DNA of 57,120 nt from Oscillospiraceae bacterium (GTDB taxonomy: Bacteria; Bacillota; Clostridia; Oscillospirales; Oscillospiraceae): NCBI GenBank assembly GCA_017432615.1, contig JAFRIV010000032.1, positions 1 to 57,120 on the forward strand. The letters are read 5' to 3'. The notes beneath the pieces were generated by a model. It was given only the letters and a program-made list of their open reading frames with translations. It ran no database searches and had not been told where the DNA came from. Below, piece by piece: positions 15,952 to 24,806 of the stretch. A program made the translations under genes and the position numbers. The first letter of the stretch is position 1. Each line of letters begins with the position of its first letter.

Positions 15952-17649
15952 TTGAGAGATTATATCGATGCCGCGGCATTTAAAGAAATGATCCTTTGTG
16001 CCCAGGCGGCTCTTCATGCCAATATCAAGCCCATCAATGAACTGAATGTTTTCCCTGTCCCCGACGGGGATACCGGCACAAACATGTGCCTGACCATGCA
16101 GAATGCTGCCGATGAATTGAGGAAAAAGGACTTTGATACGATTTCCGCCGCAGCAGACTGCACGGCCAACGCTTTGCTCCGCGGGGCTCGCGGAAACTCC
16201 GGGGTGATCTTATCCCTGCTGTTTCGCGGGATGTCCCGGCGGATGAAGGGGCTGGAAACGGCCGGCTCGGTCGAGTTCGCCGGCGCAATGAAGGACGGAG
16301 TAGACGCCGCCTACAAGGCTGTGATGAAGCCGGCGGAGGGGACGATCCTGACGGTTTCCCGGCTCGCTTCCAAAGCGGCCAACGATGCAGCCCAGCTGGG
16401 CGCCGATCTGGAAGGCGTTTTCATCTGTGCCCTGAAAGCCGGCCGCAATGCTCTGGCAGAGACGCAGAATCAGAACCCGGTACTGAAAAAGGCCGGCGTG
16501 ATCGATGCGGGCGGCATGGGATATATCGTGATCCTGGAAGCGATGCTGGCGTCACTGAAAGGGGAGATCGTCTCCGGAGAGGCCGCTGCCCCTGCAGAGC
16601 CTGCAGAAGAAGGGAATGTTTTCGGCGTATTTGATCCGTCTGAGATTACCTTTGCCTATGATACGGTTTACATTGTGCGCAAAAGCGATCCTGACGTCGA
16701 CCTGATGCCGCTTCGGGAATATCTGGATTCCATCGGGGATTCGCTGGTGATCAGCGAGGGGGATGAAGAATTCAAAGTCCATGTGCATACCAATATCCCC
16801 GGGGTGGCGCTGACGGAGTCTCAGAAGTACGGCACGCTGGAACTGGCAAAAATAGAAAACATGCGTACGCAGCATGAGGATGTATCTGCCGGCAGGAAAG
16901 CGCGCACCACCGATGATCTGGCAGCGGTGGAAGATGAACTGGAGCAGATGGAGCAGCAGGAAGAGGTACCCGAAGTCGCCGAAGCGGAAAAGCAGTACGG
17001 CACGGTGGCAGTATGCGCCGGAGCCGGTCTGGAAGAGTTGTTTTACGAGCTGGGCACGGACAGGATCGTTACAGGCGGACAGACGATGAATCCTTCCACC
17101 GATGACATCCTCCGGGAGATCAATCATACCCCGGCTTCCACGGTTTTTGTGCTTCCCAACAATAAAAACATTATCATGGCGGCAGAGCAGTGCATTCCGC
17201 TGACGGAGAAAAAGGTGATCGTGCTGCCGACGAAAACGGTCCCGCAGGGGATCACGGCAATGCTGAACTTCAATCCGGACAATGAGGATGCCGAAGAGCT
17301 GCGCGGCGAGATGCAGACTGCGGTGGAAAAAGTGCATACGGCGATGGTGACGTATGCTGCCCGCGACAGTGATTTTGACGGGCATTCGATCCATGCGGGA
17401 GAATATCTTGCCCTGCTGGACGGAGCGCTCCTCGGAAGCTACAGCAATATCCCGACCCTTTTCAAAGAACTCAGCTGGGCGCTGGATGAATTTTCTCCCG
17501 AGTTTATCACAGTATATTATGGGGAAAATGTTCAGGAAGAAGAAGCCAATGCTGCCAGCGAAACCCTGTCCGGCAATTTCCCGGATGCGGAGGTCAGTGT
17601 ATTCAGCGGCGGCCAGCCGGTATATTATTATATGATCTCGGCAGAGTGA
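15952..17649 (+). CDS. DAK2 domain protein, FakA/YloV-like fatty acid kinase component
   Basis: A 565-residue protein. The N-terminal DakL-like kinase domain has NVFPVPDGDTGTNM near residue 28, whose Asp residues bind Mg-ATP in this family, and RGARGNSGVILSLLFRG near 80. A variable acidic linker (about 310-345, EDELEQMEQQEEVPEVAEAE) leads to a C-terminal DegV-like region. In Staphylococcus aureus FakA phosphorylates a fatty acid held by a DegV-type FakB; a DegV gene occurs at 5539-6513 here. The start is TTG, supported by AAGGAG 10 bases upstream and by alignment with YloV. No nearby ATG would keep the conserved N-terminus. Confidence 0.9.
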   Translation: MRDYIDAAAFKEMILCAQAALHANIKPINELNVFPVPDGDTGTNMCLTMQNAADELRKKDFDTISAAADCTANALLRGARGNSGVILSLLFRGMSRRMKGLETAGSVEFAGAMKDGVDAAYKAVMKPAEGTILTVSRLASKAANDAAQLGADLEGVFICALKAGRNALAETQNQNPVLKKAGVIDAGGMGYIVILEAMLASLKGEIVSGEAAAPAEPAEEGNVFGVFDPSEITFAYDTVYIVRKSDPDVDLMPLREYLDSIGDSLVISEGDEEFKVHVHTNIPGVALTESQKYGTLELAKIENMRTQHEDVSAGRKARTTDDLAAVEDELEQMEQQEEVPEVAEAEKQYGTVAVCAGAGLEELFYELGTDRIVTGGQTMNPSTDDILREINHTPASTVFVLPNNKNIIMAAEQCIPLTEKKVIVLPTKTVPQGITAMLNFNPDNEDAEELRGEMQTAVEKVHTAMVTYAARDSDFDGHSIHAGEYLALLDGALLGSYSNIPTLFKELSWALDEFSPEFITVYYGENVQEEEANAASETLSGNFPDAEVSVFSGGQPVYYYMISAE

Positions 17650-17679
17650 ACGGTTTTAAGAAAATCAATAATAACAAAG

Positions 17680-17710
17680 CGGGGCTGCCTTGCAGAAGGC
17701 AGCCCCGTTT
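17680..17710. terminator. Bidirectional terminator between convergent genes
   Basis: CGGGGCTGCCTT, loop GCAG, AAGGCAGCCCCG, followed by TTT on plus and CTTTGTTATT on minus. Confidence 0.8.
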
Positions 17711-17733
17711 CAGATGGCTTTTGGAAGAACGCT

Positions 17734-18831
17734 TCAGCGGTTCACACGGGCACCTGCGCCGCCCATGATCGCTTCCACTTCTTTTTTGGAGGCCATTGTG
17801 GTGTCACCCGGCGTTGTCATGGCAAGAGCGCCATGCGCCGCCCCGTAGTTGACAGCTGTTTCGGCATCACCCGTGGTCATGAGGCCGTATATAAGGCCGG
17901 AAGCAAAGGAATCCCCGCCGCCGACACGGTCCATGATCTCCAGACCGTCATACTGTTTGGCTTTGTAGATCTCACCGTCAGCCCAGCAGAGAGCACTCCA
18001 GTCGTTCACGGTGGCGGTTTTCACGGTGCGAAGGGTCGTCGCGACAACTTTAAAGTTCGGATACGTCTCAGCGGCCTTGTTGATCATCTTCTTGTAACCC
18101 TCAATGTTGAGCGTTTTGAGGTTCGCATCGTTGCCTTCCACTTCAAAACCGAGGCAGGCGGTAAAGTCTTCTTCGTTGCCGATCATCACGTCGACGTATT
18201 TGGCGATCTCCTTGTTGACTTCCTGCGCCTTTTCCTTGCCGCCGATGGCGCTCCACATAGAGGGGCGGTAGTTCAGGTCATAGGAGATCACGGTGCCGTA
18301 TTTCTTGGCCGTCTTGATACACTCCACGATCGTTTCACAGGACTGCTCGGAGAGCGCTGCGTAGATACCGCCGGTGTGGAGCCAGCGAACGCCGGCTTTG
18401 CCGAAGATGTATTCAAAGTCAAAATCTTCCGGCTTTGCCTTGGAAATGGCCGTGTTTGCACGGTCGGAGCAGCCGACGGCACCGCGAATGCCGAATCCTC
18501 TCTCCGTGAAGTTCAGCCCGTTGCGGCAGATCCTGCCGATTCCGTCTGTCGGCATCCATTTGATAAAGGAAGTATCCACACCGCCCTGCAGAATGAAGTC
18601 TTCCATCAGCTTGCCGACTTCGTTGTCGGCAAAAGCCGTGAGGACAGCTGTGCGCATACCGAAGCACCGGCGCAGGCCGCGGATCACGTTATATTCGCCG
18701 CCGCCTTCCCAGGCTCTGAACTGGCGTGCCGTGCGGATCCTGCCCTCGCCCGGATCAAGCCGGAGCATCACTTCACCGATGGAAGCTGCGTCAAAGGCGC
18801 ATTCTTCTCTGGGACGTAAATTGAGCTGCAT
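17734..18831 (-). CDS. kdgK: PfkB family sugar kinase, probable 2-keto-3-deoxygluconate kinase (copy 1)
   Basis: KDG kinase phosphorylates 2-keto-3-deoxygluconate to KDPG, the step before the aldolase. The 365 residues show the ribokinase fold: GEVMLRLDPGEG at the N-terminus, YDLNYRPSMW near residue 190 (a segment typical of KDG kinases), and DRVGGGDSFASGLIYGL with the catalytic Asp near the C-terminus. The anion-hole reads GGGD rather than GAGD, which is common in this subgroup. I start at the second Met (18831), behind GGAGG; a Met 5 codons upstream would put the binding site inside the gene. It follows the cyclase gene by 74 bases on the same strand. Substrate is inferred from context. Confidence 0.82.
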   Translation of the reverse strand: MQLNLRPREECAFDAASIGEVMLRLDPGEGRIRTARQFRAWEGGGEYNVIRGLRRCFGMRTAVLTAFADNEVGKLMEDFILQGGVDTSFIKWMPTDGIGRICRNGLNFTERGFGIRGAVGCSDRANTAISKAKPEDFDFEYIFGKAGVRWLHTGGIYAALSEQSCETIVECIKTAKKYGTVISYDLNYRPSMWSAIGGKEKAQEVNKEIAKYVDVMIGNEEDFTACLGFEVEGNDANLKTLNIEGYKKMINKAAETYPNFKVVATTLRTVKTATVNDWSALCWADGEIYKAKQYDGLEIMDRVGGGDSFASGLIYGLMTTGDAETAVNYGAAHGALAMTTPGDTTMASKKEVEAIMGGAGARVNR

Positions 18832-18905
18832 AATAGTTTCCTCCATTATTTAAAGTTATCTATGCCTATTATTGTATCGAATTTCCGGAATTTGTCAACG
18901 GAAAA

Positions 18906-19589
18906 TCAGGAAAAATCCGGCATTCCTTCAATCGCGTATACGCGCACCGGGCAGGAATCCAGCCCCTTGATGTACATGGGTGCAAAAGAAATGAAGAAGG
19001 TATCAGTGTTCAACTCATCCAGGTTTTTGAGAACTTCCAGAAAGGTGATATTCTCTGCCATGCAGACATCATGGAAGGGTTTAACGTCTTCATTCCGGTT
19101 TTCAATGGATACTCCGTCGCCAAAGCCGACGCATTTTACTTTGTGGTCGACAAACCATTGGGCAGTATCTCCGTTGACGAACATCCGTTTGTCTTCCTCC
19201 GTATTCGTCTTCTGCGTAAAGGGGGCCAGAGGATACACCGAATCCAAAATCACGGTATCGCCGTCATGAATTTTGCTCCCCAGGTATTGATCAAGTAAAG
19301 CGGGGGTCACATAACTGTTTGGTGCAACATCGGTAAATTTGACGTAGACCCCTCTGCCCATAAAAGCTGTCAGGGGAAGTGCAGATACATCCGGCCAGTC
19401 TTCGCTGTGATGATAGGGGCATTCACAGTGCGTACCGAGATGGCTCATCAGGTCCATATTGGTGTGAAAATCAGGGATCGGCCCGCCGGTGTTGAAACGG
19501 TAAAGCGTGCAGCGCCGGGTCTCTGTTGCGGGATCCACCAGTTTGGTGAGATCCACTACGCGGAATTTTCCAAAGGGATAGCTGTTCAT
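18906..19589 (-). CDS. Cyclase family metal-dependent hydrolase
   Basis: A 227-residue member of the cyclase/kynurenine-formamidase-like family (PF04199). The metal-binding signature HLGTHCECPYHH lies near residue 50, corresponding to the family pattern HxGTHxDxPxH with Glu in place of Asp. The family includes formamidases, isatin hydrolase and enzymes of unknown substrate. It is transcribed from its own promoter, divergent from uxaC, and is followed by a KDG kinase, which suggests a role in uronate use, for example opening a lactone. That is inference. The start at 19589 has GAAAGG upstream. Confidence 0.8.
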   Translation of the reverse strand: MNSYPFGKFRVVDLTKLVDPATETRRCTLYRFNTGGPIPDFHTNMDLMSHLGTHCECPYHHSEDWPDVSALPLTAFMGRGVYVKFTDVAPNSYVTPALLDQYLGSKIHDGDTVILDSVYPLAPFTQKTNTEEDKRMFVNGDTAQWFVDHKVKCVGFGDGVSIENRNEDVKPFHDVCMAENITFLEVLKNLDELNTDTFFISFAPMYIKGLDSCPVRVYAIEGMPDFS

Positions 19590-19635
19590 AAAGTTCATCC
19601 TTTCGACAATAATGGTGGTTGCAGACAGGATAACC

Positions 19636-19665
19636 ATTATAACAGGAACAGGAGGAAATTGTCTA
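19636..19665 (-). promoter_or_regulatory. Promoter of the cyclase-KDG kinase operon
   Basis: Minus strand TAGACA (19665-19660), 18-base spacer, TATAAT (19641-19636). Confidence 0.6.
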
Positions 19666-19742
19666 TTGTATTTGTGCAAAAGAGAAGAAAATCAAAAAAA
19701 CAAAGGAAGTCGTCACAGTCTGCAGGATCGCTGAAAAAGTGC

Positions 19743-19771
19743 TTGCAAAAGCATCGGTTTCAGGATATTAT
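19743..19771 (+). promoter_or_regulatory. Promoter of uxaC-eda
   Basis: TTGCAA, 17-base spacer, TATTAT, 45 bases before the uxaC start. A TATAAT overlaps with a longer spacer. Confidence 0.55.
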
Positions 19772-19816
19772 AATTAACTGTAGGAAACTGATTTTAATTC
19801 TGCTTGGAGGCAAAGA

Positions 19817-21253
19817 ATGAAATATTTTATGGACAAGGACTTTCTCCTTGAAACAGAAACTGCAAAGCACCTGTTTCATACCTATGCGGAAAAACTTCCC
19901 CTGGTGGATTATCATTGCCACATTCCGCCAAAGGATGTGTATGAAGACGTCCGCTTTGACAATCTTGCCGAAGTGTGGCTCGGCGGAGAAAATCCTGACG
20001 GCACCTATTTCGGCGACCACTACAAGTGGCGCGTTATGCGGTCCAATGGGGTCAATGAGCATTTTATAACCGGGAATGCTGACAACAAGGAACGCATCAG
20101 AAAATTTGCCGAAGCGCTGGAACTGGCTATCGGCAACCCGATGTACCACTGGTCAAATTTCGAACTGCATAAATTCTTCGGGGTGGAAGAACCTCTCACC
20201 CCGGAAAATGCCGATCGGATCTATGACCTGTGCGCCGAGAAGCTCCGTAATGACCCGAATATGTCCGTCAGAGGGCTGATCCGCCAGTCCAACGTGGCTT
20301 TTATCGGGACGACGGATGACCCGATCGATTCTCTGGAATGGCATAAGAAGCTCGCAGATGATCCAAGTTTTACCACCAAAGTCTGTCCTTCCTTCCGGCC
20401 GGACAAAGCGCTGAATATCACAAAACCCGGTTTCAAAGAGTATATTGAAAAGCTTGCGGAAGTAACCGGAAAAGAAATCAAATGTGCCCGCTGTGTATGC
20501 GATGCGCTGACGGATCGTCTGGAGTATTTTGCTTCTCTCGGCTGCCGTGCAAGCGACCACGGTCTGGATTATATTCCTTATCGCCCCGGCACCATGCAGG
20601 AAGCCAGTGCGGCTTTCCAGAAGGCAATGGCAGGAGAGGAACTGACGCTGGAAGAGGCCGAGAAGTATCAGACAGCGATCCTCCTTCATCTCGGCAGAGA
20701 ATATCATCGATTGAATATTGCCATGCAGCTGCATTACTCCTGCAAGCGCAATGCCAACGAACGGATCTATCGCCAGATGGGCCCGGATACGGGGGTGGAT
20801 ATGATTTCGCAGAACACCTGCGGCGGCGCCATCGCGGACCTGCTCTCCGCACTTGATCTGACCGGCGAGTGCCCGAAGACGATCCTTTATTCTCTCAACC
20901 CTGCCGATAATGAACAGCTCGATACGATCCTTGGCTGTTTCCAGACGGATGAGATCCCCGGGAAGATGCAGCATGGCTCCGGCTGGTGGTTCAACGACAC
21001 CAAGTCCGGCATGGAGGCACAGCTGACGTCTCTTGCCAACCTCAGTTTGCTCGGTAATTTCGTCGGCATGCTGACGGATTCCCGCTCGTTCCTTTCTTAT
21101 CCCCGGCATGACTATTTCCGCCGGATCCTCTGCAACCTGATCGGCAAGTGGGTGGAAAACGGGGAATATCCCAACAATGAAGCTTCCCTGAAAAAGATCG
21201 TGGAAGGGATCTGCTATTACAATGCCGCCCGCTACTTCGGTATCGAAGAGTAA
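19817..21253 (+). CDS. uxaC: Glucuronate isomerase
   Basis: Converts D-glucuronate to D-fructuronate (and galacturonate to tagaturonate), the first step of hexuronate catabolism. The 478-residue length fits UxaC. [13 protein letters not shown] near residue 29 holds the HxH metal ligands of the amidohydrolase fold. [33 protein letters not shown] and [21 protein letters not shown]-like segments near the C-terminus are family landmarks. TTGGAGGC precedes the ATG by 7 bases. A KDPG aldolase gene follows in the same direction after 57 bases. Fructuronate reductase and mannonate dehydratase, needed to reach KDG, are not in this window. Confidence 0.95.
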   Translation: [478 protein letters not shown]

Positions 21254-21310
21254 AGCACGCGGGAAGGATCAATCATTTCCGATTAATATTTTTTAAAGGA
21301 GTATAATATT

Positions 21311-21940
21311 ATGGATGTTCTTGCAAAAATGGCGGAATCCGGCATCGTCCCGGTCGTCGTGCTGGAAAATGCAGAGGACGCCGTCCCGACTGCAAAAGCG
21401 ATGCTTGCCGGCGGTATCTGTGTGATGGAGATCACCTTCCGCACAGCAGCTGCGGCTGACAGCATTCGCGCTGTAGCGAAAGAAGTACCCGATATGGTCG
21501 TAGGCGCGGGCACGGTCGTGAATGTTGAACAGGCAAAGCTTGCGGTGGAATGCGGTGCAAAGTTTATTGTTTCCCCGGGTTACGATGAAGAAACAGTTGT
21601 CTGGTGCTGCGAGAACAATATTCCCGTAACGCCCGGCTGCGCCACTCCTACCGAGATCATGATGGCCCTCAAGCACAATCTCAAGGTCGTCAAATTCTTC
21701 CCGGCCAATGTTTACGGCGGGTTGAAAGCCCTCAAGGCACTCTCCGGTCCCTTCGTCGGGCTGAAGTTTATCCCCACCGGCGGCGTCAGCCAGGAAAATC
21801 TGGCAGAGTTCATTGTAGCGCCGTTTATCCATGCTGTCGGCGGCAGCTGGATCTGCCCGAAAGCGGATATTGCCGCACATGACTTTGAAAAGATCACCCG
21901 TCTCTGCCGTCTGGCACATGACACTGCCATGCACGCCTGA
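21311..21940 (+). CDS. eda: KDPG / 4-hydroxy-2-oxoglutarate aldolase (copy 1)
   Basis: Cleaves 2-keto-3-deoxy-6-phosphogluconate to pyruvate and glyceraldehyde-3-phosphate. The 209 residues form the small class I aldolase barrel: Glu in VMEITFRT near residue 43, GAGTV near 66, and the Schiff-base lysine in VVKFFPANVYGG near 131. TGGVSQEN supplies the phosphate-binding loop. AAAGGAG precedes the ATG. It is downstream of uxaC and convergent with a minus-strand operon that carries a second, different aldolase and kinase. Confidence 0.92.
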   Translation: MDVLAKMAESGIVPVVVLENAEDAVPTAKAMLAGGICVMEITFRTAAAADSIRAVAKEVPDMVVGAGTVVNVEQAKLAVECGAKFIVSPGYDEETVVWCCENNIPVTPGCATPTEIMMALKHNLKVVKFFPANVYGGLKALKALSGPFVGLKFIPTGGVSQENLAEFIVAPFIHAVGGSWICPKADIAAHDFEKITRLCRLAHDTAMHA

Positions 21941-21969
21941 GGCGCAGAAACAGAAATTACAGGAACAAT

Positions 21970-22005
21970 ACAGCCGGTGCAATCCGAACAGACTGCACCG
22001 GCTGT
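21970..22005. terminator. Convergent terminator hairpin
   Basis: ACAGCCGGTGCA and TGCACCGGCTGT form a perfect 12-bp stem between the plus-strand aldolase and the minus-strand kinase. No long T-run follows. Confidence 0.65.
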
Positions 22006-22033
22006 GATCGTAATGCCGGAAAGGACAGCGGGT

Positions 22034-23065
22034 TTATCTCTGAACGCGGCCGGAAGCATTTCCGCCGGCAAGAGAGGCGACTTCCGATGTGCTCATCAGG
22101 TTGAAGTCATGCTCGATGCTGTGCTTGAGGCAGGATGCCGCAACGGCAAAGTTGATGGCTGCCTGGTCATCGTAACCGTTCATCAGCGCGTAGATGAGCC
22201 CGCCGCCGAAACTGTCTCCGCCGCCGACGCGGTCTACAATGTGGATATGGTAGGAAGGAGAAAAACAGGAGGTGTCTTTTTCCGCATCATAGAGCATCCC
22301 TGCCCAGTCGTTGTCGGAGGCGGAGAGGGAAGTGCGCAGGGTAAAAGCAATTTTCTTACAGCCAAAGCGCCCGGAAAGTTGGCGTGCAACGCTGAGATAG
22401 CCTTCCTGATTGAGTTTGCCGCCTTCGATATCCGTGTTTTCCGCCTCAATGCCGAAAACATCTTTTGCATCCTCTTCATTGGCAATGCATACGTCCACAT
22501 AAGGAAGAAGCTTCCCCATCGTTTCGCCGGCCTGCTCTCTGGACCAGAGTTTTTTGCGGTAGTTCAGATCGCAGGAGACAGCGAGGCCGTTTTCTTTTGC
22601 TGCCCGGCATGCAGCCAGCGTGATTTCGGGGAGGCAGCCGCCGAGAGCCGGGGTGATCCCTGTCCAGTGAAACCAGCCGGCCCCGTGAAAGATCCTGTTC
22701 CAGTCAAAGTCTTCGGGAGATGCCTCTGCGATGGAAGAGTGCGCCCTGTCATAAATCACCTTGGAAGCCCGCTGAGAGGCTCCCTTTTCACAGTAATAAA
22801 CGCCGATGCGTTCTCCGCCGCGTACGATCTCAGAGATATCCACCCCGTAGCGGCGCAGTTCATTGACGGCACACTGCCCGATCTCGTGAGCGGGAAGTTT
22901 GGTAACAAATGCGGCATCCATGCCGTAGTTGGCAAGCGACACCGCCACATTGGCCTCCGCCCCGGCGTATGTGGCTTCCCATCTGGTCGCCTGTACAAAA
23001 CGCAGATATCCTTCCGGATTCAGGCGCATCATGATTTCTCCAAAGGTCACGATTTTCTTTGCCAT
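22034..23065 (-). CDS. kdgK: PfkB family sugar kinase, probable 2-keto-3-deoxygluconate kinase (copy 2)
   Basis: A 343-residue kinase of the ribokinase family. TFGEIMMRLNPEGYLRF at the N-terminus, SCDLNYRKKLW near residue 180 and DRVGGGDSFGGGLIYAL near 285 parallel the first copy, but overall sequence differs clearly, so this is not a recent duplicate. The start at 23065 follows GAGGAGAAG; an in-frame upstream Met is preceded by no ribosome binding site. It lies 13 bases after the second KDPG aldolase and forms the last gene of the glutaredoxin-aldolase-kinase operon. Confidence 0.85.
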   Translation of the reverse strand: MAKKIVTFGEIMMRLNPEGYLRFVQATRWEATYAGAEANVAVSLANYGMDAAFVTKLPAHEIGQCAVNELRRYGVDISEIVRGGERIGVYYCEKGASQRASKVIYDRAHSSIAEASPEDFDWNRIFHGAGWFHWTGITPALGGCLPEITLAACRAAKENGLAVSCDLNYRKKLWSREQAGETMGKLLPYVDVCIANEEDAKDVFGIEAENTDIEGGKLNQEGYLSVARQLSGRFGCKKIAFTLRTSLSASDNDWAGMLYDAEKDTSCFSPSYHIHIVDRVGGGDSFGGGLIYALMNGYDDQAAINFAVAASCLKHSIEHDFNLMSTSEVASLAGGNASGRVQR

Positions 23066-23078
23066 GATCTTCTCCTCC

Positions 23079-23729
23079 TTATGAGATCGCCGCAAGCAGG
23101 GCTTTGGCGGCTTCTGTCAGCTTCGCATAATCACCTTCCGCAATCGCCTTTTTGTTGGCGAGTCCGCCTCCGACGCCCAGCCCGACGGACCCTGCCTCCA
23201 GAAAAGCTCTGGCGTTGGTTTCATTGATCCCGCCGGTCGCCATCAGTTTTACATGGCTGATAGGTGCGCGGATGGCTTTGAGATACCCGATCCCCAGCTC
23301 CGAGGCCGGGAAGAGTTTGACATAGTCCGCTCCTGCATCATGGGCGGTCAGGATCTCCGAAGGAGTCATCGCGCCGGGGATCGATACCAGTCCCAGTTCT
23401 TTTGTGCGGCGGATCACCTCCGCATTGGTGTTGGGCGAGATGATATACCTTCCGCCTGCCTTTGCCGTCATTTCGACCAGGCGGGTATTTGTTACCGTTC
23501 CGGCTCCCGCAAACATCCTGCCCCGGAAGGCTTCCGCCACTTCTCCGATGGCGGCTGCCGTCTGTTCCCAGGTTTCCGGAGCACTCTGGTTATAGGTGAT
23601 CTCCATCAGGCGGATCCCGCCGGCATAGAGCGCTTGCGCGACCGGCATGCAGACGTCGGCCGAGACGCCGCGTACAATGGCTATGATCTTATACTGCTCG
23701 ATGGCAGAACAGATATCTTCATGCAACAT
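23079..23729 (-). CDS. eda: KDPG / 4-hydroxy-2-oxoglutarate aldolase (copy 2)
   Basis: A 216-residue class I aldolase. KIIAIVRGV near residue 14 has the conserved Arg, LMEITYNQ the catalytic Glu, AGAGTVTN the loop, and YVKLFPASELG near 137 the Schiff-base lysine. It ends in GVGGGLANKKAIAEGDY, typical of this subfamily. It differs from the copy at 21311 (VRGV versus VVVL at the N-terminus), suggesting a distinct origin or substrate, for example the galactonate-derived analogue. AGGAGGAGAGG precedes the ATG. It is 20 bases downstream of the glutaredoxin gene. Confidence 0.9.
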   Translation of the reverse strand: MLHEDICSAIEQYKIIAIVRGVSADVCMPVAQALYAGGIRLMEITYNQSAPETWEQTAAAIGEVAEAFRGRMFAGAGTVTNTRLVEMTAKAGGRYIISPNTNAEVIRRTKELGLVSIPGAMTPSEILTAHDAGADYVKLFPASELGIGYLKAIRAPISHVKLMATGGINETNARAFLEAGSVGLGVGGGLANKKAIAEGDYAKLTEAAKALLAAIS

Positions 23730-23749
23730 AGGCCTCTCCTCCTGTCCTG

Positions 23750-24037
23750 TCAGGCAAGGGCATAATCCAGCACGCGCTTTACTTCATCCCGGATTTCCTC
23801 ATAACTCATAAAGAGATGCGCTTCAAACAGTTTTTCTTTGCCGTCGAAGAAGGTCGGCACGGCATAATAGTCATATTGCTCGGCAACCTCCGGATGTCTG
23901 GATTCCTCAATTTTTTCAATTTCCACTTCGCGATAGCGGGGATCCTCCGCATATAATTCGTCCAGTGCCTTCCGCGCCTTGGCGCAGTATCCGCAGTCTT
24001 CCAGATAGAACATCGTCAGTTTTTTCACGGTTTTCAC
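23750..24037 (-). CDS. Glutaredoxin/thioredoxin-like protein
   Basis: A 95-residue thioredoxin-fold protein. The redox pair is CGYC at residues 15-18 (YLEDCGYCAKARKALDEL), and the cis-proline is in YAVPTFFDG near residue 61. The CxYC arrangement resembles glutaredoxin and NrdH-type proteins. It is first in the operon with KDPG aldolase and KDG kinase, behind a good promoter. There is no obvious metabolic reason for the association, so it may simply share the promoter. Confidence 0.82.
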   Translation of the reverse strand: MKTVKKLTMFYLEDCGYCAKARKALDELYAEDPRYREVEIEKIEESRHPEVAEQYDYYAVPTFFDGKEKLFEAHLFMSYEEIRDEVKRVLDYALA

Positions 24038-24069
24038 TCCTTCATGCTGTTTTTGTTTCCTATGAATGG

Positions 24070-24098
24070 ATTTTAGCGTACAAAATTCCCCGCGTCAA
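24070..24098 (-). promoter_or_regulatory. Promoter of the glutaredoxin-aldolase-kinase operon
   Basis: Minus strand TTGACG (24098-24093), 17-base spacer, TAAAAT (24075-24070). Confidence 0.7.
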
Positions 24099-24160
24099 GC
24101 GGTAACATCAAAAGCTTGCGCATAAACGCATCCCGCTTCCGTTACGGGCTGAACATCCAC

Positions 24161-24189
24161 TTGATTTGTCGGCGCTCTGCCTTTATAAT
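24161..24189 (+). promoter_or_regulatory. Promoter of the DUF3990-like/fRMsr operon
   Basis: TTGATT, 17-base spacer, TATAAT, 33 bases before the start. Confidence 0.65.
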
Positions 24190-24222
24190 TGAAGTCATTC
24201 GATCCGGAAGGAGACAGACAGG

Positions 24223-24792
24223 ATGCCCACAGAGAAAAACAACAGAATCCTCCTCTATCATACCGGCCGGCTGGAGATCCGAAAGCCGGATATTCACTTC
24301 GGGAGGAAAAATGCAGATCTCGGACAGGGCTTTTACCTGACGCCGGACGAAGCTTTCGCCAGGCGGTGGGCAAAGGAACAGAAAGACGGGCAGGCGGTTA
24401 TGAACACCTATGAAATGGATCTTTCCGGGCTGAAGGTTTTCCGCTTTACCCGTGACCTCGCCTGGTATGATTACCTGTTCGCAAACCGTTCGGGAAGGCC
24501 GGATAACCTGGAAAACGATGTGATCATCGGTCCGATTGCCAATGACACCCTTTACGATACCCTCGGAATCATTACAAGCGGGTTTTTAAGCCGGGAGGAG
24601 GCACTGAAGCTGCTGCAGATCGGCCCGGAATATACGCAGGTGGTCGTCAAAACGGAAAAGGCGGTGCAGCAGCTCACCTGGCTTTCTGCACAGAAATTGG
24701 AGAAAGAAGAGACGCTTCATTTTCAGGAAGTTCTGAAAAGAGAACAGGAAGCCTATCAGGAGGCTGTCGGCCGGGCATTGGAGACAGAGTAA
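24223..24792 (+). CDS. DUF3990-like protein, possible ADP-ribosyltransferase fold
   Basis: A 189-residue cytoplasmic protein. LLYHTGRLEIRKPDIHFGRKN near residue 10, then LGQGFYLTPDEAFARRWA, is the pattern of DUF3990, a family related to the ART (ADP-ribosyltransferase-like) fold in which the YHG and FGxGFYxT elements line the NAD site. VIIGPIANDTLYDTL near 106 and SREEALKLLQIGPEYTQVV near 125 are also typical. No catalytic activity has been shown for most members. AAGGAGAC lies upstream of the ATG. The gene for free methionine sulfoxide reductase follows after 14 bases. I see no toxin-delivery domain or signal peptide. Confidence 0.75.
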   Translation: MPTEKNNRILLYHTGRLEIRKPDIHFGRKNADLGQGFYLTPDEAFARRWAKEQKDGQAVMNTYEMDLSGLKVFRFTRDLAWYDYLFANRSGRPDNLENDVIIGPIANDTLYDTLGIITSGFLSREEALKLLQIGPEYTQVVVKTEKAVQQLTWLSAQKLEKEETLHFQEVLKREQEAYQEAVGRALETE

Positions 24793-24806
24793 AGGGGGAG
24801 AGTATT

